Positions 13,401 through 27,222 are shown, numbered from the stretch's first letter. The stretch: DNA of 64,000 bases from Plectrocnemia conspersa (GCA_009617715.1 VTFK01000013.1:1197001-1261000); one strand, 5' to 3'. Made by a program: numbers and translations. Notes: generated from the sequence alone by a model not told the origin.

Positions 13401-16400
13401 TCTGCTGCGTACGATGTGTACGCGCGCGCTCAAATTGCGATAAAGCATCCTTTGCCAAAAAATATATAAAATATGGAATAATAATCATAATAAAATAAAC
13501 CGTTAATCTTGTTAATCGCATGATTGAAACGAATTACGTAGTACATAAATTGATACAAATTGTAGAAACTCGGAGATAGAGAAAAGTAAAGGGAGGACAT
13601 TAATCCAAATTGATAAAAGCGTTTACAGAATTTTCAAAGACTTTCATTAATTTTAATTATATCGTTTAATTTGATTACTTATTTTTGTTGAGTGATAATA
13701 ACATTTCGACTCCGAGCGGCGAAACTTCGCCATCGGGAGGATTTGACAGCTCGCAAGTACATACAAGCCGAGGGGGAAGATAGATATGCCGGGCATCCGA
13801 TAAACGCTCCGGACAACCCCAGTGGATCCGGAGTTTAATTATAAAATTGTATCGCTCTCCCGGGGGCGAAAGGGTGGACAGGAATCCGACGAATGAAACA
13901 TCTCGTATCGATTACGCGGCGACACAATCGAGCAATTTGGAGAAAAATGCGCTAAATGCAAATTTCGGAATGGACACTCGTGCAAAATGTAAAACTCGAC
14001 TTGGAGAGCGTGCATGCGATATATAACGAGACTATAAAGTACAAACTAGTTACGGGCGGTCTATAACGTGGAAAGGCGAATGTCTATCTCTCTTTCTCTC
14101 TCGTCCTCTTTGCATGCTCTCCCCCGTCTCCCTTGTTATACGGCGCTATGGAAGACTACGGGAATATTACGAGATTTAAGAGAACCCCGACACGAGTCGC
14201 GAGTCGAGGGGATCGTTGGCTAGCATAACGTTCCCGCAGGATTTTCATTCTTGATTTTCTTCGATGTATAAATCTGTTCGTTTTCGTAAAACTCCGACGG
14301 CGGTGCTTTGAGAGAGAAAACATGTTTATGTCAGTGTTTTTTTCTTGGAATAAATTCTTTGAAGGTAAATGTAATATTCGTTTTTTTAAATAATAAATAT
14401 GTACGGATCTGCAATGAATGAAAGACAGAAAGGTATAAACAAACATGAAAGAATGAAAATTAAAGTTGGGTTTCGACTTTTTACACGCGTTTTTACATTT
14501 TTTTAAGAGACGAGTTGCAGCTCTTATGAAAATTTCAACAATCAAAATTGTTCGCGTCAAACAAATTTTGATGGAACGATTAAAAAAATAATCTAAAACT
14601 ATATATATACATTGTATAAGACGGGACAAACAAGCGGATATTAATGTCATTTCACGGACATAAACTAGGAACAAAGTGGCATAAAGACGATATTAGTTTC
14701 AGTCTGTGTACTACTGATTCAATATAAACAAATTGCTCGACATTAACTTAATAAATCCGACCGCGGGGGAAAGCGTCGATTAATCTGTATCTCGGAAACG
14801 GATCGAGAGCAATATGAAAATTGAGAAACTTTACGGTATCGCTTAATGTGCTTCGAGTTGCCTGTGTGTGAATATTGCAATTTCGCGTGCAACCTGTGCA
14901 AGCAAAAGCCTTCTCACGTACACGTGAATGGCTCTTATGGTGTAAAACGTAAACAAAGCTAAACTTCACCGACTGAAAGTCTCGGCTTGCACACACAGTG
15001 GCAATTCAACGAGCTCTCTAAACGGTAATAAAATAGGGCGAAATTGGATTTTCACATAAAGATTTCGTCGAAGAGGAATTAAAAAGAAGTGAAAAACGTC
15101 GCGAATTATTAACGACACACAGTGCGAAATCGCTATTCATATAAAAGCGCGTCGGGCAAAACTTTCGGCAGTCCCTGTTGAACACATCTCGCAGTAAAAC
15201 TTTCCTCAAGAAAGCCAGTTAAAGTTTTTTATGGCTTCAGAAATAAGTTAAACAAAAAGTGAATTTGAATAACTTCTCGGCGGAATAAAAACAGGAAGCT
15301 CGCCGGTTAAAGCGATCGCATTAGTTTATATGTTTTAATTTATATACGTGCATACATTCGAGACTGAGAGTCTGTTCCGTTGGAGCTCGACGGGTGAAAA
15401 AAGGCTTACAAAAAGCATTTGAATTATTGCAGTTTCTTAATAAGAATTTCAATCCAACGGAGGCGAGAGAATTAAACGCAAATTTATTATTTTAATTAAC
15501 ACCGCCGTATATCTTTTGAGCATCGAAGAAAAAAGTTAATTTTGCTTGCGAATAAAAAAATTAATAATCTACTCAAATGAGTTTTTTTTGTTGTTATTAT
15601 TATTTCGTTTGCGTATATGAATACAAATGTACACATTATTGTTTGATTCGGCCCAGCGAAGCCAGAGCAAACATAGCGTACGCTCGCGATATAAATTTAC
15701 AAGTGCATTTATAACCGTGTACAAATATTTGTATTGGGAGTTCAACCAACAATGTTTGTACGTATACAAATCTAATAAGTAGATATTGAAAAATATCTCA
15801 AATGCAATACAGATCAGTAAATTAAATTTTAAATGGCACTTATTATTATTATTTGTATTCAATAATTAATAATCGCCAACAATTGACAAACGTTGACGCT
15901 CAAGTCGCCGAAATTTATCAGTGTAAAGTTAAATGAGCGGATAAAGAAATTGCTCTAGAACAAATAGACCAAAGAAAACAGAACAAGGAGAATGCTAATT
16001 TAATGTCTTATCATCATTAAAATTAAAACCCTTTATATATGGTATACTTCAGTATGAACAATGTATCGCAAAAATCTATCGTACAACTGAAGGACTACAC
16101 TCGATTAAAATAAAACATTCAGCCTTATTAATCCTCGCGACGTTATAGACCCATAATAGGGCACAAAATAATAAATATATGACAATTGATTCGTTAGCAT
16201 GAACTTCACGGTTCGGAATTTAATGCTCTCAAAATATATTGTCTAAATATTGAGTCGAATTCAAAACAGTATTTCAATTAATTTAAAGAAAATATGTATG
16301 TATTTAAATGTAAAAACAAAACCTTCTAAATTGAGAATCATGGATAGCAAATCACACGTCTAGGTTTTGACCGGTTGACATAGACTGGTCAAAATTGTTT

Positions 16401-16796
16401 CTAAAATCCATTGATGGATTAACAGATTTTACGACGAATTTTAGTAATTTGATAATTCCAGGTAAAAGGGTTAGAATTACTAAATCTTTTTACCGTAACT
16501 TTGAGTAGCTAATGAAATAAAATACAGAAAAATTTTAACAATAAATCATTTAAAAATTGCTTGTGACAGCCCTGGCGACCTTGAAAAGTTTTCATTTAAT
16601 GAATGCTATAGAGAGGTAATAATTTTAAAAGTTTTTCCATAGATTGCTCTATATACCTAGTCTTGTAAATATAATTTCAAAACATAAATGGGAATTTTTG
16701 TGAGAGCTTCGTAGGAAGACTCGACAGAGCTTCGTATGGCGTCCGTGGCATATAAACGGTTAAAATAAATTTATTTATTTATTATTATAAATAGAT
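7431..16796. other. Intron stretch, alternating GC-richer and AT-rich DNA
   Basis: GC-richer blocks at about 7900-8500, 9450-10300, 12480-13480, 13700-14240 and 14750-15540. A CT-rich run near 14087-14135 equals GA sites on the other strand. A weak tRNA-like B-box (GGTTTCAAATTC) at about 10502 hints at an old SINE. No coding exon is recognised. Confidence 0.4.
12043..12083 (+). repeat. Dispersed repeat, copy 1
   Basis: ATCAACTTAGATATACCAAA and the following about 20 bp match 35391-35431 with few changes. Probably part of a decayed interspersed element; the boundaries are unclear. The preceding segment (11600-11870), beginning GGACAGCATCCC, weakly resembles 35748-35790. Confidence 0.45.
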
Positions 16797-17275
16797 ATGC
16801 CCCACTTCAATCATTGTGCAACGATATTATATGCTTAATAAATTAGATAATACGATGTTGCAAAAATACAAAATAGGGCAATGAGAGTAGTTTTAAATAA
16901 ACATAAATTTATTAATTGTAGAAGTATGATTGATAGATTGGACCGGTTGAATATTCAAGAAATATTTAAGATTAATGTTTTAGTATTTATATGTAAGTTA
17001 GAAAATATTATGTTACCAGAGTATTCCAATAAGTATTTAATAATAAATAAAGATGCACATAGATTAATTACTAGAAATAGTGACAATTTAACGTTAGTTA
17101 GGTATAAGAAAATGCGTACCGCCAGGGGAATATTGTACGGAGGTGGGAATTTGTATAATAATATTCTTAGGACACTCCGCAGAAATAAAAACGTAGCTGG
17201 ATTACCCAATGGAATAAATTATAATATTATGTTTCGATTAAATTTGTTTAGTGTATAAATCAATAAAATATAAAA
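16797..17275 (+). pseudogene. Non-LTR retrotransposon 3' end, copy A
   Basis: The open frame at 16881-17258 encodes the region downstream of a LINE reverse transcriptase: a QNRAMRVVLNKHKF-like start, then a conserved NIQEIFKINVLVFICKLENI stretch, and RTARGILYGGG near the end. It is collinear with a second copy at 22681-23050 (the shared opening is CCCACTTCAATnATTGTGC-like), so both derive from one family. No reverse transcriptase core remains here, so it is 5'-truncated, as is usual for LINEs. The source clade (CR1/jockey-like) is inferred, not proven. Confidence 0.65.
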
Positions 17276-20200
17276 GACATAATGAGCGTGAATGCTTCTC
17301 TCAGGGTCAATTTTATGTCGCAATGTTCTAAAAAATGTGTTTAATTTATTTTTATGTATCGAGATGGGCTTATGGCTGATGCTTCATCTCTATCGTCTGT
17401 GGGCTTTCAGCCGAGAAAACGCCCATAGGGCGCTGAAGGATTATACGGCAATACTTTCGATTAAACTACACGGCGTTCGCGTCACGCTCAGCCACGAACG
17501 ATTTCGAAAACGAGAGTGATTAATGGATCCAGCGGCGTCTGACAGCAGCGAGCCGCCGAGTTGACGAGAGAAAGAGAAAGAGGGCGCGATGACTTGAATT
17601 TATATTCGCACTGATTAATACAAACGAGGGCGGAGTCCCTCGTAATTAATTTCGCAAATCAACGAGTGCGCAGAAGAGCGGCGGCCATCAACTTAATTTG
17701 AGGGCATCATTGTCCGGAAGGCGTTTTCGGTCGCGGATCGCGGTTAAAGCGCGGCAATTACCGCGATTGATGGCGCGTTAGAAACACGCGTCTCGACAGT
17801 GTCTTCGCAGCGTGAAACCGAGAGTGACAATTCAATCAATTCGAACGAATATGATAGAAACGCACATTAGCGCGCCCACTATTGTATTCAATAATATCGT
17901 CGAAACGGAGTTAAAGACAGTTCGGAGTCGACGAGCAAATTGAACGATAAACATATAATAATGTTTGAAGGAGAAATACTGCCCATTCACATGGAGAGAG
18001 AGAGTGGGTATCGGAATCCAATAGAAAAGCTTTCATTCAATAAGGTCTCCGGAGGTTCGAGAGCGAGAGAGGAGGGGCGCACGGAGAGCGAGACGGAGTA
18101 AATTAGAGCAATTACCAAACTTCTGAGTCACTTACATTAAAACTCTCGGTCGAGTATTGTTTTCCCCGAGAGAATTATTTTACGATCCATTTAAGACTGA
18201 GGGGCGAAGATTAAATGGTGGCAAACAATGACGCTAAATTTGCCCGTAGATGCGCAGCTTATAATGTCGATTATCGTTATTTAGAACTAGTACGTGAAAT
18301 AATTGTGTCAATAAACCGTCAACAACGCTACATTCTTGGAAGATCAATTACGCACATGAAAGCATAGATGTGACAATCGAATAAAATGCGCTAATGTAAT
18401 ATTCTCATTAAGAAAAGCCGCAGCGCAATCGCTAAAAGCACTTGACTAGCTAATTGCAGTTAGCTAAAGATAAATCATGCAATCATAAACGAACCGCCAT
18501 AAAAGAGATACTGTTCAGAGAAATGTATGTAATAGGAAGCACAACAATCCCGATAGATCAGTTTCAAAACTAATTGATGCACATCCTTCGGATTTAAAAA
18601 TAAAATATTATACAAGAGGCAGATAAGCTGCGAGTTTAACTCAAGTCCACCTCGGCTATTTGATACAACCAGTCAATTAGAATCGGCAAATTATATTAAA
18701 TATTACGTGTAAGCTTTGTCCGGTAAATAATAAATAATACACAAAAATCAATCAGCACAATGTTTAGATAATTTAACGTACGCAATACTGCGGCTATTGA
18801 AAAACATGATCAAGAATGGCACTTAACTGGTTGGAAATTTACACACTCGCTTAATATTCATCGCACGATTGTTAGATGACATCCACGCCAATTAGGTATG
18901 GTGTTAAAATGTATGTATGCTTCGTGAATTCTTAACTGATATTTTTTTAGACAAGAGTGGTCGCCTGCGCTTTGTAGCGTGAAAGACGATCGTACATTTT
19001 TTCTTTTGTTTTGTGGTTGATTATGAAAAGTTAGCACGGAACAAAGATGGTATGATAAAAGCATTCAACATACAGCGCCTCTATTTATTGAATGTGGATT
19101 CTTTCGGTAGGTGTATTAATATGATGATTTTTCCGACGAAATAAAAAAAATAATCATATCTACCAGAGAGCCCGCAAAAATTCACTGAAAAGCTCTCAAC
19201 GTCCCGAACTACTATCGCATAGCATATATACCACTATAGAACCGTTGAGAGAGCCCTCACCCACATAATTTGCACACACAACACACCGGACGTTGAACCA
19301 TATTAATAAATAGGCCCGGTCCGTTACAGTCGCCGTATGCAAGATTCGCTCGGATCTTTGGCTTTGTACCAAAAACTGATGCTCAAACCATGTACGTGTA
19401 TAATGTACAATTTGGGCGATTTATTCAAATAACAACAATGATGTGCGTTGGTAATAAATGCATTCGGGGCGGCCGGACATAAAATAAAAGCGGATACGTC
19501 TCGGTCCCCGTTCGGATATTGGTACAGCGCGGTGTGCAAAGAGAAATCGAATAGATAGGGGAAATAGAAAAATTTGCCGGACACGATACGGAAGGGATCT
19601 TCCCTTTGATATGGATATATACGTTTATTGGAGCGATATGATTCCGCCGGAGTGTTTCGACAATCGGAACGACTATATTTTACGAGTACCTACAAGTAGA
19701 CGCCGACAATTTACCTAAAAGAACGATTTGAATACGGGAGAAAACGTAGATGGTTCCAAACGTCAACGTCCACGAAACAATGTGCAAGCTAGCGAGCGAG
19801 CGGGTACCAAGTCCAATTCACGTACGTACGTACATATATTATTAAACTTTACACATAGTGATAGTTTAACCTTTTCACAGAAAGTCTCAAAGATGATCGT
19901 GTGTTTGGACGGCATGTTTCGTAACTGAACTTAAAATTGAAAGAACTTTTTCTTTGTTGCATGCAACGAGTAATTCTCAAACTAATAACGTCACAACTTA
20001 GGTCAACCACTCGCGATCATATGGAACTACAGGGCAACATTACATAAAGTATGTATAAATATAATCAAACATATATAAAGACCTGTTCAGATATTGTATT
20101 TTATGAAAAATAAAAAAAATATTATTATATTTTATACATAAATAGGAAAATAAATTACGCCAATATAAATGTAAGGAATGAGCTAAAATAATTGCATAGC

Positions 20201-22104
20201 ATACTAAAGAAGCGTTAATTCTTTACTTACAAAAGAGATTATAATTTAATCATAAATGACTGTTTGTTTTAGAATGAAAAATTTTGTCACATAAAACCCC
20301 CGAGCGTCGCAGATATTGGCTTTTATATGTACTTATACAATTATTATATATTTAAGGCTATTTAGTACCTATCTTGGATTTTTAAACATAATGTCTGTCA
20401 TCAACTAAACACAAGGTAGACTAGAAAGAGATAACCAGCTATTTACTTCTCGATGTAGCTGTTATACATCAGCAAGACACATTAATAAAATCTATATTAT
20501 TTCAATCGCAACTAACTTCATACGTTATACTTATACACTAATGTGCTTGTTACTTGAAATAAATATTCTAATCTAAATTTGCGTAATGCGTCACAACGAA
20601 GTAACACTCAAAATATATTAGTAAGTATTGTAATAACACATCAGTTCAGCACCTTTCGGATCACGCTACTACTACACGGCCCTTGTGACTCTGACGCGGC
20701 CCTGCCCACAACAATTCGGCGAGGTGTTAATCGACGTACGTACATATGCCACCGTTGTTTTTTATCGCTTTAACCGACCGATAATTGAACGAGCCAAACG
20801 CGCTCTCCAATTATCGAAATTGAGCGTCGTTACACCGGGCCGCATAAGGGAAACACTCCGGAGGTGCAACGATGAATATAATTTTAATAATCTACCAAAG
20901 TGGGCGAGTGGCTACCGTCTTTCGCCGGAAAGAGTATTATGGCAGAGCTGAGTCTGCGGCTGCGGCGGCCCCTCGCAGGTTTTTAATCAGATAATGGAAA
21001 CGATTTGAACTCCGGCTGCAGCGAACCGCATACGGAACCACCCGGTTTCATTACACGGCCGCACACACGTCATATGCACACACAATAAGGAATCGGCCGC
21101 GTTGGTAATGTGGCAACAGCAGCGATATGCAAAAAAAGTTTCGCAAATTGCACGATATTAAAATGGCAAACATCTGTCAGCCGAAACGATCAGAGAGCGC
21201 CGAGGAGTCGCGGGAACGGACCCGGGGATGGGTTGTATTTTAATCAAAGATTGTGCGCGAAGTGAAGTGGAAAGCTGAAGGTTCTGCAGTTGTGGAAGTT
21301 TTCCGATACCTGCGCAGATTACACGAACGGTATTCTGTGTACGGACGAATATTTGCGCAATTTTTTTTAAAACGGCGATGAATAGCGTTAATAATAATTT
21401 ATTATTAAAACGTAATTTCTATAGAAGGTCGACTCGAGTTGAACTTCGGATAATACTTGCAAAAACTATTTTTTAGACCTAAATAGACTTTCGATTATAA
21501 TATTCATTGCTGATTACAAAAATAATAATAAATGTGTTTCTTTTTTAATATGAAGAAGTTTTTATATAGCAAAAAACATTATCTAAAAAATGTAAATAAT
21601 CAGATAAATACAATAAAAAATACAGCAATTTGATAAAGAAAACTGATATTATTCGAGAATAATAAATATAATCTATAAAATCAATCTTTTCCCGCTTCTA
21701 CACACTCATGTAAAACAGGTGAGTTAGCTCCAACATTTTTCATTGTGCATTACAAATATGTATTTTCAATATTTAACGTATTTTTATAGCCATTGTGAAA
21801 AAAAGAATTAACATATGGTAAGATAAATAAGTAGCTTATAGAAAAAACTGTTTTGAATCTTGTTTTAATATTTAAAAAATGTAGTATTAGCAGTTAGCAC
21901 GATTTTGCACTAACAGTGACATATAATTATGTATTTATATAAACAAACTTTAAACATTACGCCATCAATTCGCAAGTATGGCAATACAAAAATGATTCTA
22001 CCAAATTCAACTACACAATAATGATACTGATTAACATATAATAAATAGTAAGCAAACGATTAAATGATTTTATTATATCACAAAACATTCGGTGTGAACT
22101 AAAA
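17276..22104. other. Intron stretch with GA-rich blocks
   Basis: GC-richer, GA-rich sequence at 17390-18110 contains several GAGAG runs. Further GC-richer blocks lie at about 18950-19830 and 20640-21360; the rest is AT-rich. 18633-18680 weakly resembles 29312-29360 (both contain AACTCAAGTCCA). No exon is recognised. Confidence 0.4.
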
Positions 22105-23165
22105 TCGGGATTCAGAGAAAAACATTCCATAGAAATTGCATCACGAGTAATGTTAAATGGTAAGGATACGAACAAAATCATTGGAGCAGTTTTCTTAGAT
22201 TTTAATAGAGCTTTCGTAACAACAGACATACATATAATGTTATAGAAATTAGAGATTATAAGTATGAAAGTGATTTAGTTTTAAGATGATTTGATAATTA
22301 TTAAAAAAGAGAAAGCATGAAGTTAAAATAAATTATGCTTATTACAAAGAGAAAATAATATTTCACGATTTATCAGAGGTCCAATTTGGGACCATTGTTG
22401 TTCTTAGTATATATTATTGATATAATAGATAATGTAGAAAAATGTAATTTATATATGTTTAATTTATTGCCTAGGTAATAATGTTAAAGGAGTTGTAAAT
22501 AACCTAAAAAACGAATTAAGTATTATTGTAAATGGATGGTTAAAAAATAATGTATGATTACCAATTATAAAGATATGTTATTTATGAGTAATTGTAGATA
22601 AAAAAAATTTAAATGACATTGTAATTAATCACAAAAATAGTAAAAAATAGGTGTATTATGAAAATAACAATCTACAATATATATTATCCCACTTCAATTA
22701 ATGTGCAACAATATGATATATGCTTAATAAATCAGATAATACGATTTTGCAAAAATTACAAAATAGGGCAATAAGAGTAGTTTTAAATAAAAATAGATTT
22801 ACTAGTTGTAGAAGTATGATTGAAATGGTTGCTTTAATACATATATAAGTTAGAAAATATTGTTATCAGAGTATTTTAATAAGAAATGAAAATGTTGATT
22901 TAATGCGAGAAATAGAGATAATTTAAGGACAGTTAATTATAACAAAAACGAGTACGGCCAGGGGAATACTGTATGGAAGTGTGAATTTGTAAAATAATAT
23001 TATTAAGAAATTTGCAAAAATTAAAACGTAGCGGATTTTCTCATTGAAATAAAGAAGCACCTTCATGTATTAAGTATTTTTTTATATTCTGTTTATGATA
23101 TATTTTATTAGTATATTTTGATATTTGTTTGTGTATATAAAGCTACGTTAGCTAAATAAATTAAT
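22105..23165 (+). pseudogene. Non-LTR retrotransposon with reverse transcriptase remnant, copy B
   Basis: From 22105 the translation gives SGFREKHSIEIA, then IIGAVFLDFNRAF, the conserved GFR..HSTE.A and GAVFLDF.KAFD blocks of LINE reverse transcriptases. A frame-shifted GPLLFLVYIIDI-like block follows near 22390. The catalytic FADD motif is not intact. From 22681 onward it matches copy A at 16797. It has many stops and frameshifts and the same strand as copy A. Confidence 0.7.
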
Positions 23166-24578
23166 AAAATAAATATTCATTTTATTGTTACGCGTTCCAA
23201 ATATGATTAGGGATAATTCATTTTTTATTAGTAAACTTATTGGACATTAATGATAGATCGTTAATATAATTAAAATTAATATAATAAAAATAATGAATTA
23301 AGAAAGCTACATTTTTATTATTGTTATTGATAAAATAAGTATTCTTAGCCTTTTCATCCACCTGATATTTATCTATTCAGGTGACAGGTGAATTAAGGTA
23401 TAACAGTAGCAATAATAATTATAAAGTAAGTCCAGTTGGAAATAGCTTTCATTACCATTAATTATCGGGTCATTGTATATAAAATATAAATTTAAAAATC
23501 TGTTTACTGGAGCAACAATAACTCTTATACAGTGAGCTCTAGCTTAGAAATATCCATATACTGTTAAATACATCGAGCGGAATTAAAATAATTATAATTA
23601 GTCACCAATTTCAATATCCCAGATACTATAGAAACTGGTCTACTTTGTGGGTTAATATGCGATTTTAACTTTGTAATCTTGTCATATATGTAGTCCTGGC
23701 TTTTATCTCTCGGGCATTCAAAACATGTGTATGCGTAAAGTATATAAACAATACAAATGAAAAATGAAGATTGCATATGAAAAAATGAAGATTTGATATT
23801 CTTATACATATCTCAATATTGATGTAATTTAAAATATATTTTTAAAACAGGTTTGTACTACACATTCATTCAAACCTATGAGATTTTCGTTTAGAACAAT
23901 TATTATATTTATATACTAAAATGGAGTAACTAAAAAATGGACCATTTTTTAAAAATATTTAAAACTTTAAAGAAATATAATAAAAATTATGATTGGAATC
24001 TTTGCAGAAGTGGTCAGTTATCGCATACTAAAATCACTATTTATCCATAAAATTAGACTAAAAAACGGGTCGTAAAGATTTACGACACAATCCGGTTAAT
24101 ACACCCACCAAAAAGCTCGTTTAGAATTAACCGAATATAAGCTTTAAGCGAATTTGCGTGAGCCCGAAATGGTAGTAACAATAAAGGAAAAAAACACACA
24201 CTGGCTAATAATCCGGCCTTTATCGAAAGAGAGAATCGCATTTGCGGCGAAGCGAATTCCCGCCACCTGCCGTTTCGCGAACGAATAAATTACGCCACGT
24301 TCCGTCATTAATATTGATAACCGGTCAAAACATTTACATATTTCTTATACGCACACACGCGGTGTATCGGTAACGCGAGAACCATAAGTTCAACTCGGAC
24401 GTGATTTATACAAACACAAAATCATAGTAATCGCGCAAGTCGCGTATTATACGTAAAACCACCACCGACAAGAATTGATTTTCCGTTTGCGAACACACAT
24501 AGGTAAATAAATACACGGTAGTTCAGGGCCGTACCAGGCGAAGGAGATGTATGCACTGCTGGATGGGTCCGGGCACTT

Positions 24579-24594
24579 ACACACACACACACAC
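24579..24594 (+). repeat. (AC)8 microsatellite
   Basis: Eight AC units in a GC-richer intron block about 270 nt past the recursive splice site in the direction of transcription. Confidence 0.9.
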
Positions 24595-24859
24595 TCACAA
24601 AATCAATACATCAATCGGAAACACCCTGTAGGAGCGGCGGCGGCGTGCGCGTAGTCAGTCTCACGTGTCTACGATACTCCACGTGTCAGTTTAACGTTGA
24701 CAGCTGTCACTCAGCGAGCTTTGTATTCGCACTAGACTCGCGCACGGAACCAATCCAAATAGACATCAAATATTTACACGTTGAAACGCATATCCCACTC
24801 TCACTGTGTATAGATTGTACTAGACACGTTTCGCACACGCCACAAAGGTGAACACTTAC

Positions 24860-24933
24860 GCTTTCGCCGCCGCCGTTAAGGGTGACACCGCAAAACTGGC
24901 TTACCTGAAAGAGAGGAAAAGACAAGGCGTTAG
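24860..24933 (-). promoter_or_regulatory. Recursive splice (ratchet) site with downstream RS-exon
   Basis: Read on the minus strand this has, in order: a branch-point match CTAAC (24933-24929), a pyrimidine tract TCTTTTCCTCTCTTTCAG ending at 24905, and immediately GTAAGC from 24904. A 3' splice site fused directly to a 5' splice site (YnCAG|GTRAG) is the recursive splicing consensus in very long insect introns. A further donor GTAAGT starts at 24859, so a 45-nt RS-exon (24904-24860) can be defined. Joining exon 1 here recreates GAG|GTAAGC, a better donor than the RS-exon's AGC|GTAAGT, which would favour removing the RS-exon. The site splits off 14852 nt of intron. A cryptic or alternative micro-exon is the other explanation: the 45 nt are open and in phase (15 codons). 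Confidence 0.7.
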
Positions 24934-27222
24934 AACGGTTATATGTGCGCATAAATAAAACACGCGAGACGAAAATGCGGTAACGCAAATAAATGCACAC
25001 GCGAAGACGTGCGAGATTTCGACGCAAACGGTGGCCGCGTTGTGTTGTTATTGGGGTTGGCCCGAAAGGGGAACAGAAAAACGTCGCGAATGTCTTTATT
25101 TGTAAAAGTTATTCATATTCCATATGCACTTTTCTCTCGATTTAAGCAATTAAGATTTTTTTAAATACTCTAATTCAAACATAACATGTGTAGCGCGGCA
25201 ATGTAGAAATGTACGGGTTAATGGTTACTCCCACTTCTTGCATTTGACCTACGTCTGTGGAACGTGGAACCTCTCCCACTGCCCATGCAATGTCTAAGGC
25301 TTTTGCTCCTTCGATGATATGAAAATTTTGCTTGTTTACTTTATTTATAGTTACGTTAATACTATTCGATCGTTTTACGCCTTGAGGGATGATTCGACAT
25401 ACATACATAAATCACTGATTTGAAATCAACATATTAGTCGTAGTAATTTTACTTGTACAGTAAAATAATGAAACATGTAACAGGTATATTAAAATGTTAA
25501 TGGTGATATAGCATAACGCGCCACTAAGGACTAGTAAATAAACTAAAGAGGCACTTGAAAGGCGATACTTTTATATCGAATTATTGTTACTCTCTTAATT
25601 ATTATTTTATTAAAAGAACATAAAAAGTTTTAAGAATTGCTTTAATTAAATGTCAAGCATAAAATACATTAATTAAATATATCCGTTTAGTTTGTTTTAT
25701 ATTAAACAAATATAATTGAGTTATTGTACTACGGAAACCAAATACTGAGAACATTATTGATACATTTGGGCAAACATTTTCCTTGTAAAATTACGCAATA
25801 TTTGGGCTTTAAAGAGCGATTAAACTTATAACGTCACGCAGACTTAGCGATAACTATGGTAAAAAACTAATACCTTTATTTATTATTGATTTTAGGAACG
25901 CACACATAGAAACGATACTCATTATCGCGTGTGCCGAATAGTATTGTTATACGTATTTTATAGTCATCGAAAAGCGAGAACAATGATTTCATTTATAAAA
26001 GGCCACCAGGAAAACATTTTTGTTTTATTAGAAATGTTGTACAGGAATAGGCGGGGTTTAGTCTAAATAAGTATAATAACCCGTTTTGGATCAACTTGAA
26101 CTATTTATTTGTTCAACACCGTCGACTGATACTGATATTTATAGCAGTATAATTTATATTTATGCAATATATATCAATTGACGCCACATGGCAGCAAAAC
26201 CCGAATTAAACTTATGAATTGTTACATGAGAATAGTTTGATCCAAAATAACTGATCCACATATATGTTTTCAAGTTTGTCAATTCTAAATTAATACCTAT
26301 GTCCATTAAAAATGACGGTTAAGCTAACGGTTAATTTATATTTTTTATTTTGAACTTTTAAAAATATAGGAAAAAAATAAATTAAAAATGTTAAGTATTT
26401 TTTTCAAAGTCCATCGGAAGAGCATGCACATAAAAATTGTAACTGAAAACATTTGCAGTGCTTATCGTGACGTAAGGAAGTACAGAGCAGGTTTAGAAAA
26501 TATGCATCTTGAAATTTTAATTTAAAAAATGAGCTTAAAAGTGAAGGACATAGCGTTTTGCTGTGCAAAGCTGAATCAAATACAAGGATGTACATTGATG
26601 AATTGTCCAGGAGAGTTGTAACTTCCTGGTCAAACACCCAAAGATTCCTTCATAAATCAGGAAAAGTTTGGAGAGGAGTTTGTTAACTCGTGAAAAAATT
26701 ATCAGTCTTGGCTGGGAAGTTTTATTACCCCCCCCCCTCCCCTCAGTATTCAACCAGACATAGTTCTTTACTATGACTATTACCTGTTCATGTCTATGGA
26801 ATACTTTTTTGAGGAATAAAAAAATAATCAAATCGTAAGGAAGATTGTTTTAAAGCTTCATATTGTTTAAAACACGAAATATGCAACAATTGATCTTAAA
26901 TGTCTGGAACATTTTATTTATTATTTGAGATAAAAGGGGAAATATAAAATATAATAAGCTTGCTTGTTTATCATATTTCTTAAAAAAATATATGAAGACA
27001 ACAACATTCGTTATATATTCAATATATTTAAGGAAAATGTTGGAACTATTACATCCTTTATTTTATTTCCAAATTAAAGCAAGCATATATCAACATTGAA
27101 CAATATATTACAGCATAACCTTAAAAATAAAGCATTTAGTTCAACTTTCAATGAATGGACATTATATTTTTGGTCTTTTTTTATTACCAATTAATAAAAA
27201 ATAATAATAATGCCAACACTGG

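Noticed and set aside
12558..13448. Several 90-120 codon frames on both strands
   Set aside because: Mutually overlapping, low-complexity or atypical composition and no recognisable domain; treated as chance frames in a GC-richer intron block.
14156..14674. 172-codon minus-strand frame
   Set aside because: The residue mix is that of AT-rich random sequence (Phe, Leu, Ile, Ser, Arg) with no motif, no homologue recognised and no splice sites.
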